This document shows positions 8,562 to 17,706 of a stretch of 64,000 nt of DNA, one piece after another. The notes below the pieces were generated by a model. It had not been told where the DNA came from. It did not search any database and saw only the letters and a list, made by a program, of their open reading frames with translations. The position numbers and the translations under genes were made by a program. Within the stretch, counting starts at the first letter, position 1. The number at the start of each line of letters is the position of its first letter. The DNA is from Polynucleobacter arcticus (lineage in GTDB: Bacteria > Pseudomonadota > Gammaproteobacteria > Burkholderiales > Burkholderiaceae), in contig NZ_CP028940.1 of the NCBI RefSeq assembly GCF_013307205.1, positions 481,683-545,682 on the forward strand. The letters are read 5' to 3'.

Positions 8562-10679
8562 ATGAAACAGCAGTTCAGTAGTAAAACTCTAGTCGCCCTT
8601 CTTTGCGGCGCAGCAACAACATTCAATGCAGTAGCTCAAAACTCACAATCGACAGTCATCGTCTCAGGATCACGATTTGAGGAGAACTTAAATGAGGTTC
8701 CAGCAAATGTACAGGTCATTACACGGGAAGAAATTGCTGAATCAACATCAAGCAATATTCCTGACATCTTGTCTCAAATAGGCGGTTTAAATGTCAGAAA
8801 TACCGCTGGTGGGCAATTAAATCTGGGCGCCACAGTTGACATGGGTGGCTATGGACCAACAGCAAGCAGCACGACGCTTGTTTTGATCGATGGCCAGCGA
8901 ATTAATGCTATCGATTCATCTAGCGTATCTTGGGAATCTATTCCGCTAGACTCAATTAATCGTATTGAAATATTACGTGGTGGTGCAAGTGTTCAGTACG
9001 GCAATGGAGCCTTAGGGGGAGTTATTAACATCATCACCAATGGTGGAAGTAAAAATCTCAATCAAGCATCTACCAGCTATGGAAGTTTCAACACCCTAGT
9101 TAACAATGCCATTTTTAGAAATACCGTTGACCAAACCACATTGCAGTTGAGCGCCAATACTTCCAATACCAGTGGTTGGCGGCAGAATTCAGCCGCAAAT
9201 GCATATGCATTTGATGCAAAAGTAACTCAATCCCTAGGTGGAAAAGATAACGTCTACGCCGACGTCTTTTACAGCTACTCAAATCAACAAATGCCGGGAG
9301 GCACTCTAGGGCAAGTTGGTCAAGGGAATCCACAGCTTGCCAAATTCAATAACATTGGCTCAGGAAATACCGTCAGCAATACCGGCTTTAGAGCCGGCAT
9401 TGCAAAAGAATTAAATGGTATGTTCAACCTAGAGGTAGATGGTTTTTATAGCAATAAAAATACTTTTTTTAATCAACCGTATTACTCTACTGCCGCATCA
9501 GGTGTTGGTGACTACCCCACCATCAGCCCCTCCTTCACAAATTATGGAGGTTGGCAGGCTAACTTCAGTCCTCGTATTAAAGCCAACTTTGGCTCATTGG
9601 GAACCAGCATCTTGGGGTATGAATTTAACAAAGCGAGTCAGTCCTCGGGTAGCAACTATAGTTCTGTCATAAATGCAGCTGCGGATAGAGCCTACCCGCC
9701 TGGACCATATGGTGTCTCAAGTCTTCCACTCCAAAGCTCAACCAGTGCAAGCCTCTATAGCCAGTCGGTGTACTTTATTGGAAAGCTACCAGTTGTTAAT
9801 GGTCTTGACTTTGATGGGGGTTATCGATATCAAACGCAAAGTGCAAGCGCTAACGGAGTTAGTATCTGGAGAGGGACTACCAACGCCAATCCCAGTCAAA
9901 CCTACTCGGCCAATGCTGGGGACGTAGCACTCAACTTTAAGTATCTTGACGGGCAGCGGGTTTACATCAAGTGGAATCAATCCTATCGATTTCCTAATGT
10001 AGACGAATTTTGGGGTTGGTCTAGCGCTGGAGGGAGTCCGCAGTTTGGAGGAATCTTAAGACCTCAAACTGCACAAACTTATGAAGTTGGTGGAAATTGG
10101 CGCGTACTGAAAACCAATTTGACTGCATCAGTTTTTACTTCAGTTTCTCAAAACGAAATTTTGTATAACCCCGCTACCTTTAATAACTCAAACTCACCCT
10201 ACAACATTAATAGAAATGGAGCGAACTTAAATATTCTCACGGCATTCACTTCAAAGCTTTCATTTGGTGGTGGTGGAACTTTACAAAACGCTTTTTATGC
10301 TAACGGACCCTACCAAAATCAAGCTATTGCACAGGTACCCAATTTGCTACTAAACGCTAGAGCTACTTATGCACTTACCAGTAATTGGTCACTTGGTGGT
10401 GCAGTGAACTATGTGAGCAATCAGCGCTATGATGCCGCACCTGCCTATTACAACAGCCTTAATGTCATGCCCTCATATACGGTTGCGGATGTTTATGCAA
10501 ACTATAAAGCTGGAAATTGGGAGACCCGACTCACCGTGAAAAACGTTGGAAATGCACAATACTCAACATACGGAGGTTATGGTTTCGTCCAGCTACCCGA
10601 TAACAGTAGTGGTAATAGCTACTACTATTACGCCAACGACCCTAGGTCAGTTTTTGTAAGCGCTAAATATAACTTCTAG
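8562..10679 (+). CDS. btuB: TonB-dependent outer-membrane receptor, BtuB-like (cobalamin)
   Basis: A 705-residue outer-membrane protein. It has a signal peptide (residues 1 to about 25, ending NAVAQ), a TonB-box-like stretch (STVIVSGSR), a plug domain (about 35-150, with PANVQVITREEIAES, GGASVQYGNGALGGVINIIT), and a 22-strand-type barrel ending in the usual aromatic terminus (SAKYNF). It takes up cobalamin or another corrinoid with energy from TonB. The substrate follows from the cobalamin riboswitch in its leader and the btuFCD genes behind it. The barrel sequence alone would not distinguish it from siderophore receptors. Confidence 0.88.
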   Translation: MKQQFSSKTLVALLCGAATTFNAVAQNSQSTVIVSGSRFEENLNEVPANVQVITREEIAESTSSNIPDILSQIGGLNVRNTAGGQLNLGATVDMGGYGPTASSTTLVLIDGQRINAIDSSSVSWESIPLDSINRIEILRGGASVQYGNGALGGVINIITNGGSKNLNQASTSYGSFNTLVNNAIFRNTVDQTTLQLSANTSNTSGWRQNSAANAYAFDAKVTQSLGGKDNVYADVFYSYSNQQMPGGTLGQVGQGNPQLAKFNNIGSGNTVSNTGFRAGIAKELNGMFNLEVDGFYSNKNTFFNQPYYSTAASGVGDYPTISPSFTNYGGWQANFSPRIKANFGSLGTSILGYEFNKASQSSGSNYSSVINAAADRAYPPGPYGVSSLPLQSSTSASLYSQSVYFIGKLPVVNGLDFDGGYRYQTQSASANGVSIWRGTTNANPSQTYSANAGDVALNFKYLDGQRVYIKWNQSYRFPNVDEFWGWSSAGGSPQFGGILRPQTAQTYEVGGNWRVLKTNLTASVFTSVSQNEILYNPATFNNSNSPYNINRNGANLNILTAFTSKLSFGGGGTLQNAFYANGPYQNQAIAQVPNLLLNARATYALTSNWSLGGAVNYVSNQRYDAAPAYYNSLNVMPSYTVADVYANYKAGNWETRLTVKNVGNAQYSTYGGYGFVQLPDNSSGNSYYYYANDPRSVFVSAKYNF

Positions 10680-10689
10680 ATCCACAAAG

Positions 10690-11595
10690 ATGAATATAAA
10701 CGTGAAGTCCGCGACTCGCTCCTGCTATTTTGCGATCGGGGTTGCTTTATTTTTAATGGGCGCCTCTTTGGTAGTTTTTGCAGTCCCTGTTTCGGTTATG
10801 GATGATCGGGGTGTTGCAGTGGTATTTGATAAACCTCCCCAGCGTGTCGTTAGTCTCTTACCCTCTCTCACTGAATCAGTTTGCGCTTTGGGTAAATGCA
10901 GTGCTTTAGTTGGAGTCGACCGTTTTTCTAATTGGCCAAAATCAATTCAGGATTTACCCAAGCTGGGTGGCATAGGAGATGTCAATATTGAGCGTATTGT
11001 GCAACTCAAACCAGATGTTGTTTTGCTGGAGAAGGCCTCACCTGTTATTGCACGCCTCAATGGATTGGGTATTAAAACTTTTTCACTCGATATTAAGTCT
11101 ATGGGTGATGAAGAGCGAGCACTTAAAAAACTGGATGCTGTTTTGGGTACTGCAGAGAGCGGGCGTGTGTGGAATCAAATTCAACAACAGGTCATGCGTG
11201 CTCATAAGCAAATCTCCTTTAATGGAAAAGATATTCGCGTATATTTTGAAGTCAACCCAGCACCATTTGCTGCCGGAAGAAATTCTTTCATCGGTGAAAT
11301 ACTGTCACAACTCAATTTGATCAATATCATTCCCGAGTCGCTAGGGCCATTCCCAAAGATTAATCCTGAGTTTGTGGTGCAGGCTAAGCCTGATGTCATT
11401 CTACTTACCGCATCCACCGCTACTGAAGTTCAGAAGCGTCCAGGATGGGGCTCTATTCCAGCCGTTTCAAAAAATCAAATTTGTGTATTTACCAGCGAGC
11501 AAAATGACATCTTGGTACGCCCTGGCCCCCGTATGGGTGAGGCGGCGCTGATTATTTCTGGGTGCATTCAAGAGAAGATGTCATCATCTCGGTAA
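10690..11595 (+). CDS. btuF: Periplasmic cobalamin-binding protein
   Basis: A 301-residue periplasmic binding protein of the BtuF/FhuD type that hands vitamin B12 to the BtuCD transporter. The signal peptide covers about the first 32 residues. The fold shows PQRVVSLLPSLTESVCALG, IVQLKPDVVLL and FAAGRNSFIGEIL, with the second lobe ending in a short Cys-containing tail. It starts 10 bases after the receptor gene, and its TAA overlaps the probable ATG of the permease gene (TAATG), so btuB-F-C-D is one operon under the riboswitch. Confidence 0.88.
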   Translation: MNINVKSATRSCYFAIGVALFLMGASLVVFAVPVSVMDDRGVAVVFDKPPQRVVSLLPSLTESVCALGKCSALVGVDRFSNWPKSIQDLPKLGGIGDVNIERIVQLKPDVVLLEKASPVIARLNGLGIKTFSLDIKSMGDEERALKKLDAVLGTAESGRVWNQIQQQVMRAHKQISFNGKDIRVYFEVNPAPFAAGRNSFIGEILSQLNLINIIPESLGPFPKINPEFVVQAKPDVILLTASTATEVQKRPGWGSIPAVSKNQICVFTSEQNDILVRPGPRMGEAALIISGCIQEKMSSSR

Positions 11596-12572
11596 TGCAG
11601 AATAATTATTTCCTAGCCAAACTATTGAGCCTGCTGATTCTGAGTGCAATCTTAGTATTGCTCGGAAGTCTAGTGGGTAGCACAGGCACTGCATGGAATA
11701 CATTGGGTGCTGATCAAACTATTCTTTTTGATATTCGACTACCCCGATCGTTGGGCGCCTATCTGGCTGGTGCCTTATTGGGTCTTGCAGGAGGTATTGC
11801 GCAAAGCTTGTTTCGCAATCCATTAGCTGATCCCTACTTACTGGGTAGCGCATCAGGGGCATTGTTTGGAGTGGGGATCATGCTCTGCTTCGTCTATATT
11901 GGTAATTCCTGGTTGGAGATAATTGGCTTAAATGGCGGCGCTTTTATTGGGGCCTTATTCGGAGTGCTAGCCTCCCTACTTTTGGCTGGTGGCTACGGTA
12001 GCTCTTTACGTCTTTTGCTATCTGGCGTGGTGATTAGCGTCATCCTAGGAGCCGCAAATTCTATATTCACATTCGTGCGTCCTGATCTCTTGCAAAGCAT
12101 TCAGTCTTTTATGCTGGGTAATACGACACTAATCAGTTGGTCTGGTGTGGTCATCATGGCAATTGCTTTAATACTTTGCTTACTCGTCACCCTCGTTATC
12201 AGCCCTGTACTAGATGCACTATCGCTAGGTGAAAATACTGCCCGCACTTTGGGTTTGCCTCTAAATCAGTTACGTCTAATCTTGATTGGCATTCTTGCTC
12301 TTGCGACTGGCTGCGCTGTTGCGCAAACTGGCTTAATCGCTTTTGTTGGACTAGCTGCACCACATTTAGTCAGAAAACTTGCTAATGGTCGACAACGGGT
12401 GCAAATTTTGCTCTCCTGTCTTGGCGGTGGGATTTTATTGCTGAGCTCCGATCTGATTGCCCGCACCCTCTTTGCGCCGATTGAAATTCCTGTTGGCGTA
12501 GTCACTGCAGTCATCGGCGGCCTATATCTGCTGATCCTACTAAGGCGAACATCACTTGGGGGGCGCCCATGA
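11595..12572 (+). CDS. btuC: Cobalamin ABC transporter permease
   Basis: A FecCD/BtuC-family permease of about 325 residues and roughly ten membrane helices. Family sequence includes RLPRSLGAYLAGALLGLAGGIAQSLFRNPLADPYLLG near the start, the loop AQTGLIAFVGLAAPHLVRKL facing the ATPase, and LLLSSDLIARTLFAPIEIPVGVVTAVIGG near the end. I chose the ATG at 11595, which overlaps the btuF stop. An earlier in-frame ATG at 11562 would add 11 residues inside btuF and fits the family N-terminus less well. The stop overlaps the btuD ATG. Confidence 0.9.
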   Translation: MQNNYFLAKLLSLLILSAILVLLGSLVGSTGTAWNTLGADQTILFDIRLPRSLGAYLAGALLGLAGGIAQSLFRNPLADPYLLGSASGALFGVGIMLCFVYIGNSWLEIIGLNGGAFIGALFGVLASLLLAGGYGSSLRLLLSGVVISVILGAANSIFTFVRPDLLQSIQSFMLGNTTLISWSGVVIMAIALILCLLVTLVISPVLDALSLGENTARTLGLPLNQLRLILIGILALATGCAVAQTGLIAFVGLAAPHLVRKLANGRQRVQILLSCLGGGILLLSSDLIARTLFAPIEIPVGVVTAVIGGLYLLILLRRTSLGGRP

Positions 12573-13330
12573 AAACCCGCCAGCTCAATATTTATAGAGG
12601 TCCATGTGCGATTCTCACTAATCTCAATTTAGATATCCCCCGAGGGAAATGGACCAGTGTTATCGGCCCCAATGGCGCGGGCAAATCCTCCCTCTTACAA
12701 GCGATGGCTGGCCTACTCAAGTGGGATGGCTCAATCACTATTGATGAAGTGAATTTTTCCTCATACTCACAAAAAGATCTGGCGAAGAAAGTTGCCTGGC
12801 TTGATCAAGGCTCAAATACAGCAGATGAACTTGGCGACTCTCTCAGCGTATACGACACTGTCATGTTGGGGCGCCTACCTCATCAAGGATGGTTGCACCT
12901 GCCTTCTGAAGCTGACCATACTTCAATTGAAAAAGCCTTGCAGCAGACCGATGCCTGGCATTTACGACATCGCTTATCCCAAGCGCTCTCTGGGGGAGAG
13001 CGTCAGCGAGTCCTATTAGCAAGGCTTCTTGCTGTGGACTCTGACATCCTACTCATGGATGAACCACTAGCTAATTTAGACCCCCCTCATCAAGCCGATT
13101 TTATGAAATGGCAACGAGATTTAATGGGTCAAGGCAAGACCTTGGTGACTGTTTTGCATGAGATTCACTTTGCCTTGAGAGCAGACTATCTCATCATGCT
13201 GAATAAAGGCAGTCTGCATTTTCAAGGTTCCAGCCAAGATCCCAAAACACACCAAGCCCTAATGGCGCTGTTTGATGGCCGTATTCGCCTAGAAAAGCTA
13301 GGGAATGATTGGGTGGCCTTGCCAAACTAA
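12569..13330 (+). CDS. btuD: Cobalamin ABC transporter ATP-binding protein
   Basis: A 253-residue ABC ATPase that drives B12 import with BtuC. Visible motifs are Walker A GPNGAGKSS (about residue 34), the Q-loop region, the signature LSGGERQRVLLARLL, Walker B DILLMDEPLANLD and the switch His in VLHEIHFAL. Its ATG overlaps the end of btuC (ATGA). A terminator follows, closing the operon. Confidence 0.92.
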   Translation: MKTRQLNIYRGPCAILTNLNLDIPRGKWTSVIGPNGAGKSSLLQAMAGLLKWDGSITIDEVNFSSYSQKDLAKKVAWLDQGSNTADELGDSLSVYDTVMLGRLPHQGWLHLPSEADHTSIEKALQQTDAWHLRHRLSQALSGGERQRVLLARLLAVDSDILLMDEPLANLDPPHQADFMKWQRDLMGQGKTLVTVLHEIHFALRADYLIMLNKGSLHFQGSSQDPKTHQALMALFDGRIRLEKLGNDWVALPN

Positions 13331-13331
13331 C

Positions 13332-13361
13332 CTTTGAAACAGGAGTTTCACAAAGCTTTTT
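13332..13361 (+). terminator. Terminator of the btu operon
   Basis: CTTTGAAAC (13332-13340) pairs with GTTTC and AAAG (13345-13355, two-base bulge). This forms a 9-bp hairpin followed by CTTTTT. It lies just behind the btuD stop. Confidence 0.6.
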
Positions 13362-13381
13362 CCTAAGGCTACAATGCCTAT

Positions 13382-13666
13382 ATGTCTGAGCACACCCCTC
13401 ACTTCCCAAGCGAATCAAGCGAACCGGATTCAATAGATGCCGCATTACAGAGGCTGTCTAGAAAAGTTCAGCTCCTTGCGGATGCTGTAAAAGCACTGCA
13501 TCAAGATCGCAGTCAGCTTGAAACGAAGATTGAGGATGCGCAAAAACGAATTCAGCATATTTTGAGTCGCTTGCCAGAGCAGAGTGATGGACGTCAATTG
13601 AACTTACTCGGCGAGCCCGCTGCACCAACAAACCCAGAGGATGACAATGAGCCAACAACGCATTGA
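13382..13666 (+). CDS. Small coiled-coil protein preceding zapA
   Basis: A 94-residue soluble protein with one predicted coiled coil (about residues 17-66, ALQRLSRKVQLLADAVKALHQ and onward, with heptad hydrophobics) and a disordered, acidic tail. Its size and coiled coil recall ZapB-type division proteins, and it sits directly before zapA, overlapping it. A role at the division ring is inferred from this, since the sequence is too short and generic for a firm family call. Confidence 0.6.
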   Translation: MSEHTPHFPSESSEPDSIDAALQRLSRKVQLLADAVKALHQDRSQLETKIEDAQKRIQHILSRLPEQSDGRQLNLLGEPAAPTNPEDDNEPTTH

Positions 13667-14009
13667 AGTAACCCTCGCCGGTCAAAAAATTACCCTAGCT
13701 ACAAGCACTGAACATGAGCCCTTACTGCGCGCAGCGTGCATATTGGTAGATGAACAAATTCAGCTAGCAGTCAATGGTGGTAACCGCAGCATTGAGCGCG
13801 CCAGCATGATGGCTGCCCTGAAGATTGCTGGCGATCTCATTAAGTTACAAACAGCACCTCAAGCAACAACAGCATCAAGTGCATCCTCCAATACTGATGC
13901 CGACGAGATCACTCGACTCCGCAATGAAATTCATTTGCTGGAAGATCAGGTGGATGCTTTGATGCAAACCCTTTCCCTGCCTGGTTCGCCAAGGCCAATA
14001 GTTCCTTGA
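13647..14009 (+). CDS. zapA: Cell division protein ZapA
   Basis: ZapA binds FtsZ and bundles its filaments at midcell. The product has the family pattern: an N-terminal IEVTLAGQKITLATSTEHEPLLRAACILVDEQI domain, then GGNRSIERASMMAALKIAGDLI and a C-terminal coiled coil. I chose the ATG at 13647 (MSQQRIEV). An ATG two codons earlier is equally open. It overlaps the 3' end of the coiled-coil gene by about 20 bases. The last dozen or so codons coincide with the 5' strand of the 6S RNA stem. Confidence 0.88.
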   Translation: MSQQRIEVTLAGQKITLATSTEHEPLLRAACILVDEQIQLAVNGGNRSIERASMMAALKIAGDLIKLQTAPQATTASSASSNTDADEITRLRNEIHLLEDQVDALMQTLSLPGSPRPIVP

Positions 14010-14184
14010 ACCGATGCGCAAGCATCAGGAACGATCTTTACCTTGTGGGCGTGAGCGTTTCGAATCTACACAGTGGCAGCCTCGCGCTGTTTACTCCCTG
14101 AGCTCCTTAATGCACCCGAAACAGAGTAGCCGTTCCACCTTGAACCTTAGGGTTCAGGATGACGGCCTAGCGGCTAAGGCGGGG
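13975..14184 (+). ncRNA. ssrS: 6S RNA
   Basis: 6S RNA binds the housekeeping sigma-70 RNA polymerase and lowers transcription in stationary phase. The 3' half contains ACCTTGAACC, GGGTTCA and GGCCTAGCGGC blocks that match the conserved 3' part of enterobacterial 6S RNA, and the 5' half has the matching TTGAACCGATGCGC segment. The outer ends pair well (13975-13996 with 14164-14184), giving the long rod expected for this RNA, about 210 bases. Location behind zapA is the usual one. Exact ends are inferred from pairing. Confidence 0.88.
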
Positions 14185-14189
14185 AATTC

Positions 14190-15008
14190 ATGTCAATAGC
14201 TGATATCACCATGCTGATGTTGTGCGGTAGCATCTCTGGCTTTTTAGCCGGACTTCTTGGCATTGGGGGCGGGATGATTTTGGTGCCCTTCATGATTGTG
14301 GTCTTCAATCATTTAGGATTTGGTCAAAATGTCATCGTCCATATGGCGATTGCAACGGGTATGGCAACCATCCTCTTCACTACCACTTCCGCTATCTGGG
14401 CACATCACAAACACAACTCGATCGACTGGAAGTTGGTTGCCGCACTCAGTCCTGGGTTAGTGATTGGTAGCCTCGTTGGCGGTAGCGAAATCTTTGAGGC
14501 AATCAACACTTCTTGGCTGTCTTTATTTTTTGCGATATTTATCGTGTACACCTCGATTCAGATGATCATCAATAAAAAACCTACTGCCGGACGAGAGTTG
14601 CCGGGCGCACTAGGTCTTTTTTCTTTCGGGGCATTTACGGGTGTTATTGCCAGCTTAGTTGGCGCTGGCGGAGCATTCATCACCGTGCCATTCATGCTCT
14701 GGTGCAATGTCAAGCCACATACTGCAATGGCTAGCTCTTCGGGTCTGGGGTTTCCGATTGCAGCAGCCGCAACCATCGGCTACATGTATGGAAGCTGGGG
14801 TAATCCCAATCTTCCAGAAGGTTCATTAGGGTTTGTTTATGTTCCTGCAGTGCTCTGCATTGTGGCACTCAGCATATTCACTGCCCCACTCGGCGCGAAA
14901 ATGGCAAGAAAACTCAATGTCGCACAGCTAAAGCGCATTTTTGGGATCATGCTGTTTATGCTTGCAGCCTTCATGTTTAATGAAAGCCGCAAAGCATTTG
15001 GTTACTAA
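14190..15008 (+). CDS. TauE/SafE-family membrane permease
   Basis: A 272-residue inner-membrane protein with about eight helices and two halves, each containing the family Gly-rich signature (GFLAGLLGIGGGMILVPF near residue 17 and ASLVGAGGAFITVPFML near 155). The family exports or imports sulfonates, sulfite or small organic acids. The substrate is not evident here. Its ATG comes 5 bases after the end of 6S RNA, whose terminal GGGG could serve as ribosome binding site. A malonate module converges from the right, but nothing firmly links the two. Confidence 0.85.
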   Translation: MSIADITMLMLCGSISGFLAGLLGIGGGMILVPFMIVVFNHLGFGQNVIVHMAIATGMATILFTTTSAIWAHHKHNSIDWKLVAALSPGLVIGSLVGGSEIFEAINTSWLSLFFAIFIVYTSIQMIINKKPTAGRELPGALGLFSFGAFTGVIASLVGAGGAFITVPFMLWCNVKPHTAMASSSGLGFPIAAAATIGYMYGSWGNPNLPEGSLGFVYVPAVLCIVALSIFTAPLGAKMARKLNVAQLKRIFGIMLFMLAAFMFNESRKAFGY

Positions 15009-15030
15009 GGCAGTATTTTTACCGCCCTTA
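15006..15030. terminator. Possible bidirectional terminator between convergent genes
   Basis: An imperfect inverted repeat (TAAGG..GTA, T5, TAC..CCTTA) fills the 20-base gap between the convergent permease and matB genes. It is suggestive only. Confidence 0.3.
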
Positions 15031-16551
15031 GTTGGTGTATTGCTGACGCAAAATATTCTTTTGCACTTTACCCATTGCGTTACGTGGCAAATCAGAAACG
15101 ATTTCTAAGCGCTTCGGAATCTTAAAGTTGGCAATTTGGGTTTTCAAAGTAGCAATCATGGCTTGCGCATCTAACTTAGCGCCAGCTTTCGGCACTACTA
15201 CCGCCATCACTGCCTCGCCAAAATCTGGATGCGGGATACCAATGACAGCACTTTCATCCACGCCATCCATATCGTCAATAAAACTCTCGATTTCTTTTGG
15301 ATAGACGTTATAGCCACCAGAGATAATCAGATCCTTACTACGACCAACGATACAGAGGTAATCCTGAGGCGCATTGCCGCCGTTGGCAGCACCACCCCAG
15401 CGACCGACGTCACCCGTCATGAACCAGCCGTCTTTGGTAAATTCTTCGGCAGTTTTTTCTGGCATGCGCCAGTAGCCCTTAAATACATTCGGGCCTTTAA
15501 CTTGAATACTACCAATTTCATCTACGCCGCAGGGCTTGTTATTTTCATTGACTACGCGCACCTTGACACCAGGCAGCGGAAGGCCAACGGAACCACCAAC
15601 ACGATTACCTTTGTAGGGATTTGAAACTAGCATCACGGTTTCACTCATGCCGTAGCGCTCAAGAATAGGTTGACCAATTACCTCTTTAAAGGTGTTAAAC
15701 GTTTCAGTAAGCAAGGGTGCGGAGCCAGAAACAAACAGGCGCATATTACGAGTGACATTTTTATTGAAGCCCTTGTCTGCAAGCAGGCGTACATAGAATG
15801 TAGGAACACCCATCATGACAGTAGAGTTGGGCATGTGATGAATGAGTTGCGCTGTATCAAGACGTGGCAACCAAATCATTTTGCTACCATTGATCAATGC
15901 GCCATGAGCCGCAACAAATAAACCGTGGACGTGGAATATCGGGAGGGCATGCAATAAGACATCGCCTTTTTTCCAACCCCAAAACTTTTGTAGTACTTGT
16001 GCATTACTTCCCAGGTTCTTATGGGTGAGCATGGCACCCTTGCTGCGTCCGGTTGTGCCTGAGGTATATAAGATGGCCGCTAAGTCGTCATCTTTCACGG
16101 CAACAGTTTTGAACTTGTCGCTTTGACCAACAGCACGCTCCAACAAAGTGCCCTTACGATCTTCATCCAAGGTAAAGACATGCTTAGTACCCGTCTTAAA
16201 AGCTACCTTAGATACCCAAGAGAAATTCTTACTGCTGCAGACTACGACTGCAGGTTCAGCATTTTCCAAAAAGTATTGAATCTCTGCCGCTTGATAGGCA
16301 GTATTGAGAGGTAGATAAACATAGCCGGCCTTTACGGTAGCTAAATACAGAAAGAGTGCTTCAGGTGATTTTTCAACCTGCACAGCAATGCGAGATCCCG
16401 CTGGTAGCTTAAGACCCTTTAACAGATTCGCCATTTTGGCTGTAGCTCGCTCTAGATCACTCCAGGAGTAATACAGGCCATCATGGGTTTCTAATGCACA
16501 AGATTGCTTATCTTTGGGAAAACCTTTTTCCAGTACAGAATATAAATTCAT
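15028..16551 (-). CDS. matB: Malonyl-CoA synthetase (malonate-CoA ligase)
   Basis: An acyl-CoA synthetase of the adenylate-forming family, 507 residues, that activates malonate with ATP and CoA. Motifs: P-loop AILYTSGTTGRSKGAMLTH (about residue 160), ERYGMSET, TGDVGRWG, the hinge SGGYNVYPKEIE and the catalytic Lys region LPRNAMGKVQKN at the C-terminus. The family resemblance is to MatB, and the assignment to malonate is backed by malonyl-CoA decarboxylase two genes upstream on the same strand. It follows the Bug receptor gene by 38 bases, probably cotranscribed. Confidence 0.88.
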   Translation of the reverse strand: MNLYSVLEKGFPKDKQSCALETHDGLYYSWSDLERATAKMANLLKGLKLPAGSRIAVQVEKSPEALFLYLATVKAGYVYLPLNTAYQAAEIQYFLENAEPAVVVCSSKNFSWVSKVAFKTGTKHVFTLDEDRKGTLLERAVGQSDKFKTVAVKDDDLAAILYTSGTTGRSKGAMLTHKNLGSNAQVLQKFWGWKKGDVLLHALPIFHVHGLFVAAHGALINGSKMIWLPRLDTAQLIHHMPNSTVMMGVPTFYVRLLADKGFNKNVTRNMRLFVSGSAPLLTETFNTFKEVIGQPILERYGMSETVMLVSNPYKGNRVGGSVGLPLPGVKVRVVNENNKPCGVDEIGSIQVKGPNVFKGYWRMPEKTAEEFTKDGWFMTGDVGRWGGAANGGNAPQDYLCIVGRSKDLIISGGYNVYPKEIESFIDDMDGVDESAVIGIPHPDFGEAVMAVVVPKAGAKLDAQAMIATLKTQIANFKIPKRLEIVSDLPRNAMGKVQKNILRQQYTN

Positions 16552-16589
16552 TTAAGCCTCAAATTAAAACCAGCAAATTAAATCAAATA

Positions 16590-17588
16590 TTAGTCAAGCT
16601 TAGCACCAGAGGCTTTAGCCACCGCAGCCCAGCGCTTGATATCCGCAGACACAAACTTACCAAATGCATCACCAGAAAGCGTTGGAGTTTCAGAGCCGTT
16701 GTTAGTCCAGATTGCCTTGAGTTCTGGCGTATTAACTGCTTTTTGAACTTCCGCAATCATCTTGTCGACGATGGGCTGCGGAGTTCCTTTAGGAGCAAAC
16801 AAGCCATACCAAGTCGCAACCTCGTAACCCACTAAACCAGCTTCAGCAGCGGTAGGTACATTCGGAAATCCAGGTGCGCGTTTTTGTGAGGCTACCGCTA
16901 ATGCAACGATAGTGCCATTTTTGATTTGAGCAGCCGAAGATCCCAAACCATCAAACTCTAAATCTACTTGGCCTGCAATCAGATCTTGCATTGCTGGGCC
17001 TGCGCCCCGGTAAGGTATGTGCGTAATAAAAGTCTTGGTCAGCATTTTAAATTGCTCGCCAGCCAAGTGATGTGTAGAGCCATTGCCAGCACTAGCGTAG
17101 TTGAACTTGCCTGGGTTCTTTTTCAGGAGCTCAATGAATTCTTTTAAGTTTTTGACTTGTACATTTTTTGGATTTACCACAATCACTTGTGGTGGGCTAG
17201 CAATCATCGCTACAGGAATGAAGCTTTTCTCGATGTCGTAATCCAGGTTGGGATACATAGAGGGGGCAATAGCATGATGAGCAGCGCCAACAAAAAAGCT
17301 ATATCCATCTGGAGCCGCTTTGGCAGCAATAGAGGCACCTACTGTACCGCCAGCACCACCACGGTTATCAATAATAATTTGCTTGCCCAATTGCTTGGTC
17401 AGCTGGTTTGCCAAAGGACGGGCAAAAGCATCAGTACCGCCGCCAGCAGGAAAGGGCACCACAAAGGTAATGGGTTTGTTTGGCCACTCTTGAGCCATTA
17501 CAGCCAATGGAGCTGCGCAAATAAAAAAGAGTGTCTTCTTCAAAAAACTGAATGAGACTGCGGAATATGAATTTACTGCAGTAGACAT
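16590..17588 (-). CDS. Bug/TctC-family periplasmic solute-binding protein
   Basis: A 332-residue tripartite tricarboxylate transporter receptor of the Bug family. A signal peptide ends at about residue 32 (VMAQ). The typical Bug opening is WPNKPITFVVPFPAGGGTDAFARPLA, with a ligand-loop PDGYSFFVG and the second lobe HIPYRGAGPAMQDLIAGQVD. Such receptors bind small carboxylates. No TctA or TctB membrane subunits are encoded here, as is common for orphan Bug genes. Its place between mcd and matB suggests malonate or a related diacid as ligand, which is inference. Confidence 0.88.
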   Translation of the reverse strand: MSTAVNSYSAVSFSFLKKTLFFICAAPLAVMAQEWPNKPITFVVPFPAGGGTDAFARPLANQLTKQLGKQIIIDNRGGAGGTVGASIAAKAAPDGYSFFVGAAHHAIAPSMYPNLDYDIEKSFIPVAMIASPPQVIVVNPKNVQVKNLKEFIELLKKNPGKFNYASAGNGSTHHLAGEQFKMLTKTFITHIPYRGAGPAMQDLIAGQVDLEFDGLGSSAAQIKNGTIVALAVASQKRAPGFPNVPTAAEAGLVGYEVATWYGLFAPKGTPQPIVDKMIAEVQKAVNTPELKAIWTNNGSETPTLSGDAFGKFVSADIKRWAAVAKASGAKLD

Positions 17589-17687
17589 GCTTATTTCCTG
17601 TATTTTTCCGGCTATTGGGCCGGTTTAATCTTTGTGGCTAATTTTTGAACCCCTCATTCTAAGGGACTTGCGAAATTCATCAGAAAT

Positions 17688-17706
17688 TAGCCTAGCGCTC
17701 AGGCTA
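17688..17706 (-). terminator. Inverted repeat at the mcd stop codon
   Basis: TAGCCT (17688-17693) and AGGCTA (17701-17706) form a perfect 6-bp stem overlapping the mcd stop. No real T-run follows, so it may only be an attenuator or mRNA 3' structure. Confidence 0.35.

Noticed and set aside
15229..15624. Open frame of 131 codons on the plus strand within matB
   Set aside because: Antisense to conserved acyl-CoA synthetase sequence with no independent support.
17612..17635. Hairpin CCGGC/GCCGG between mcd and the Bug receptor gene as terminator of mcd
   Set aside because: The T-rich side is on the plus strand, but both genes lie on the minus strand.
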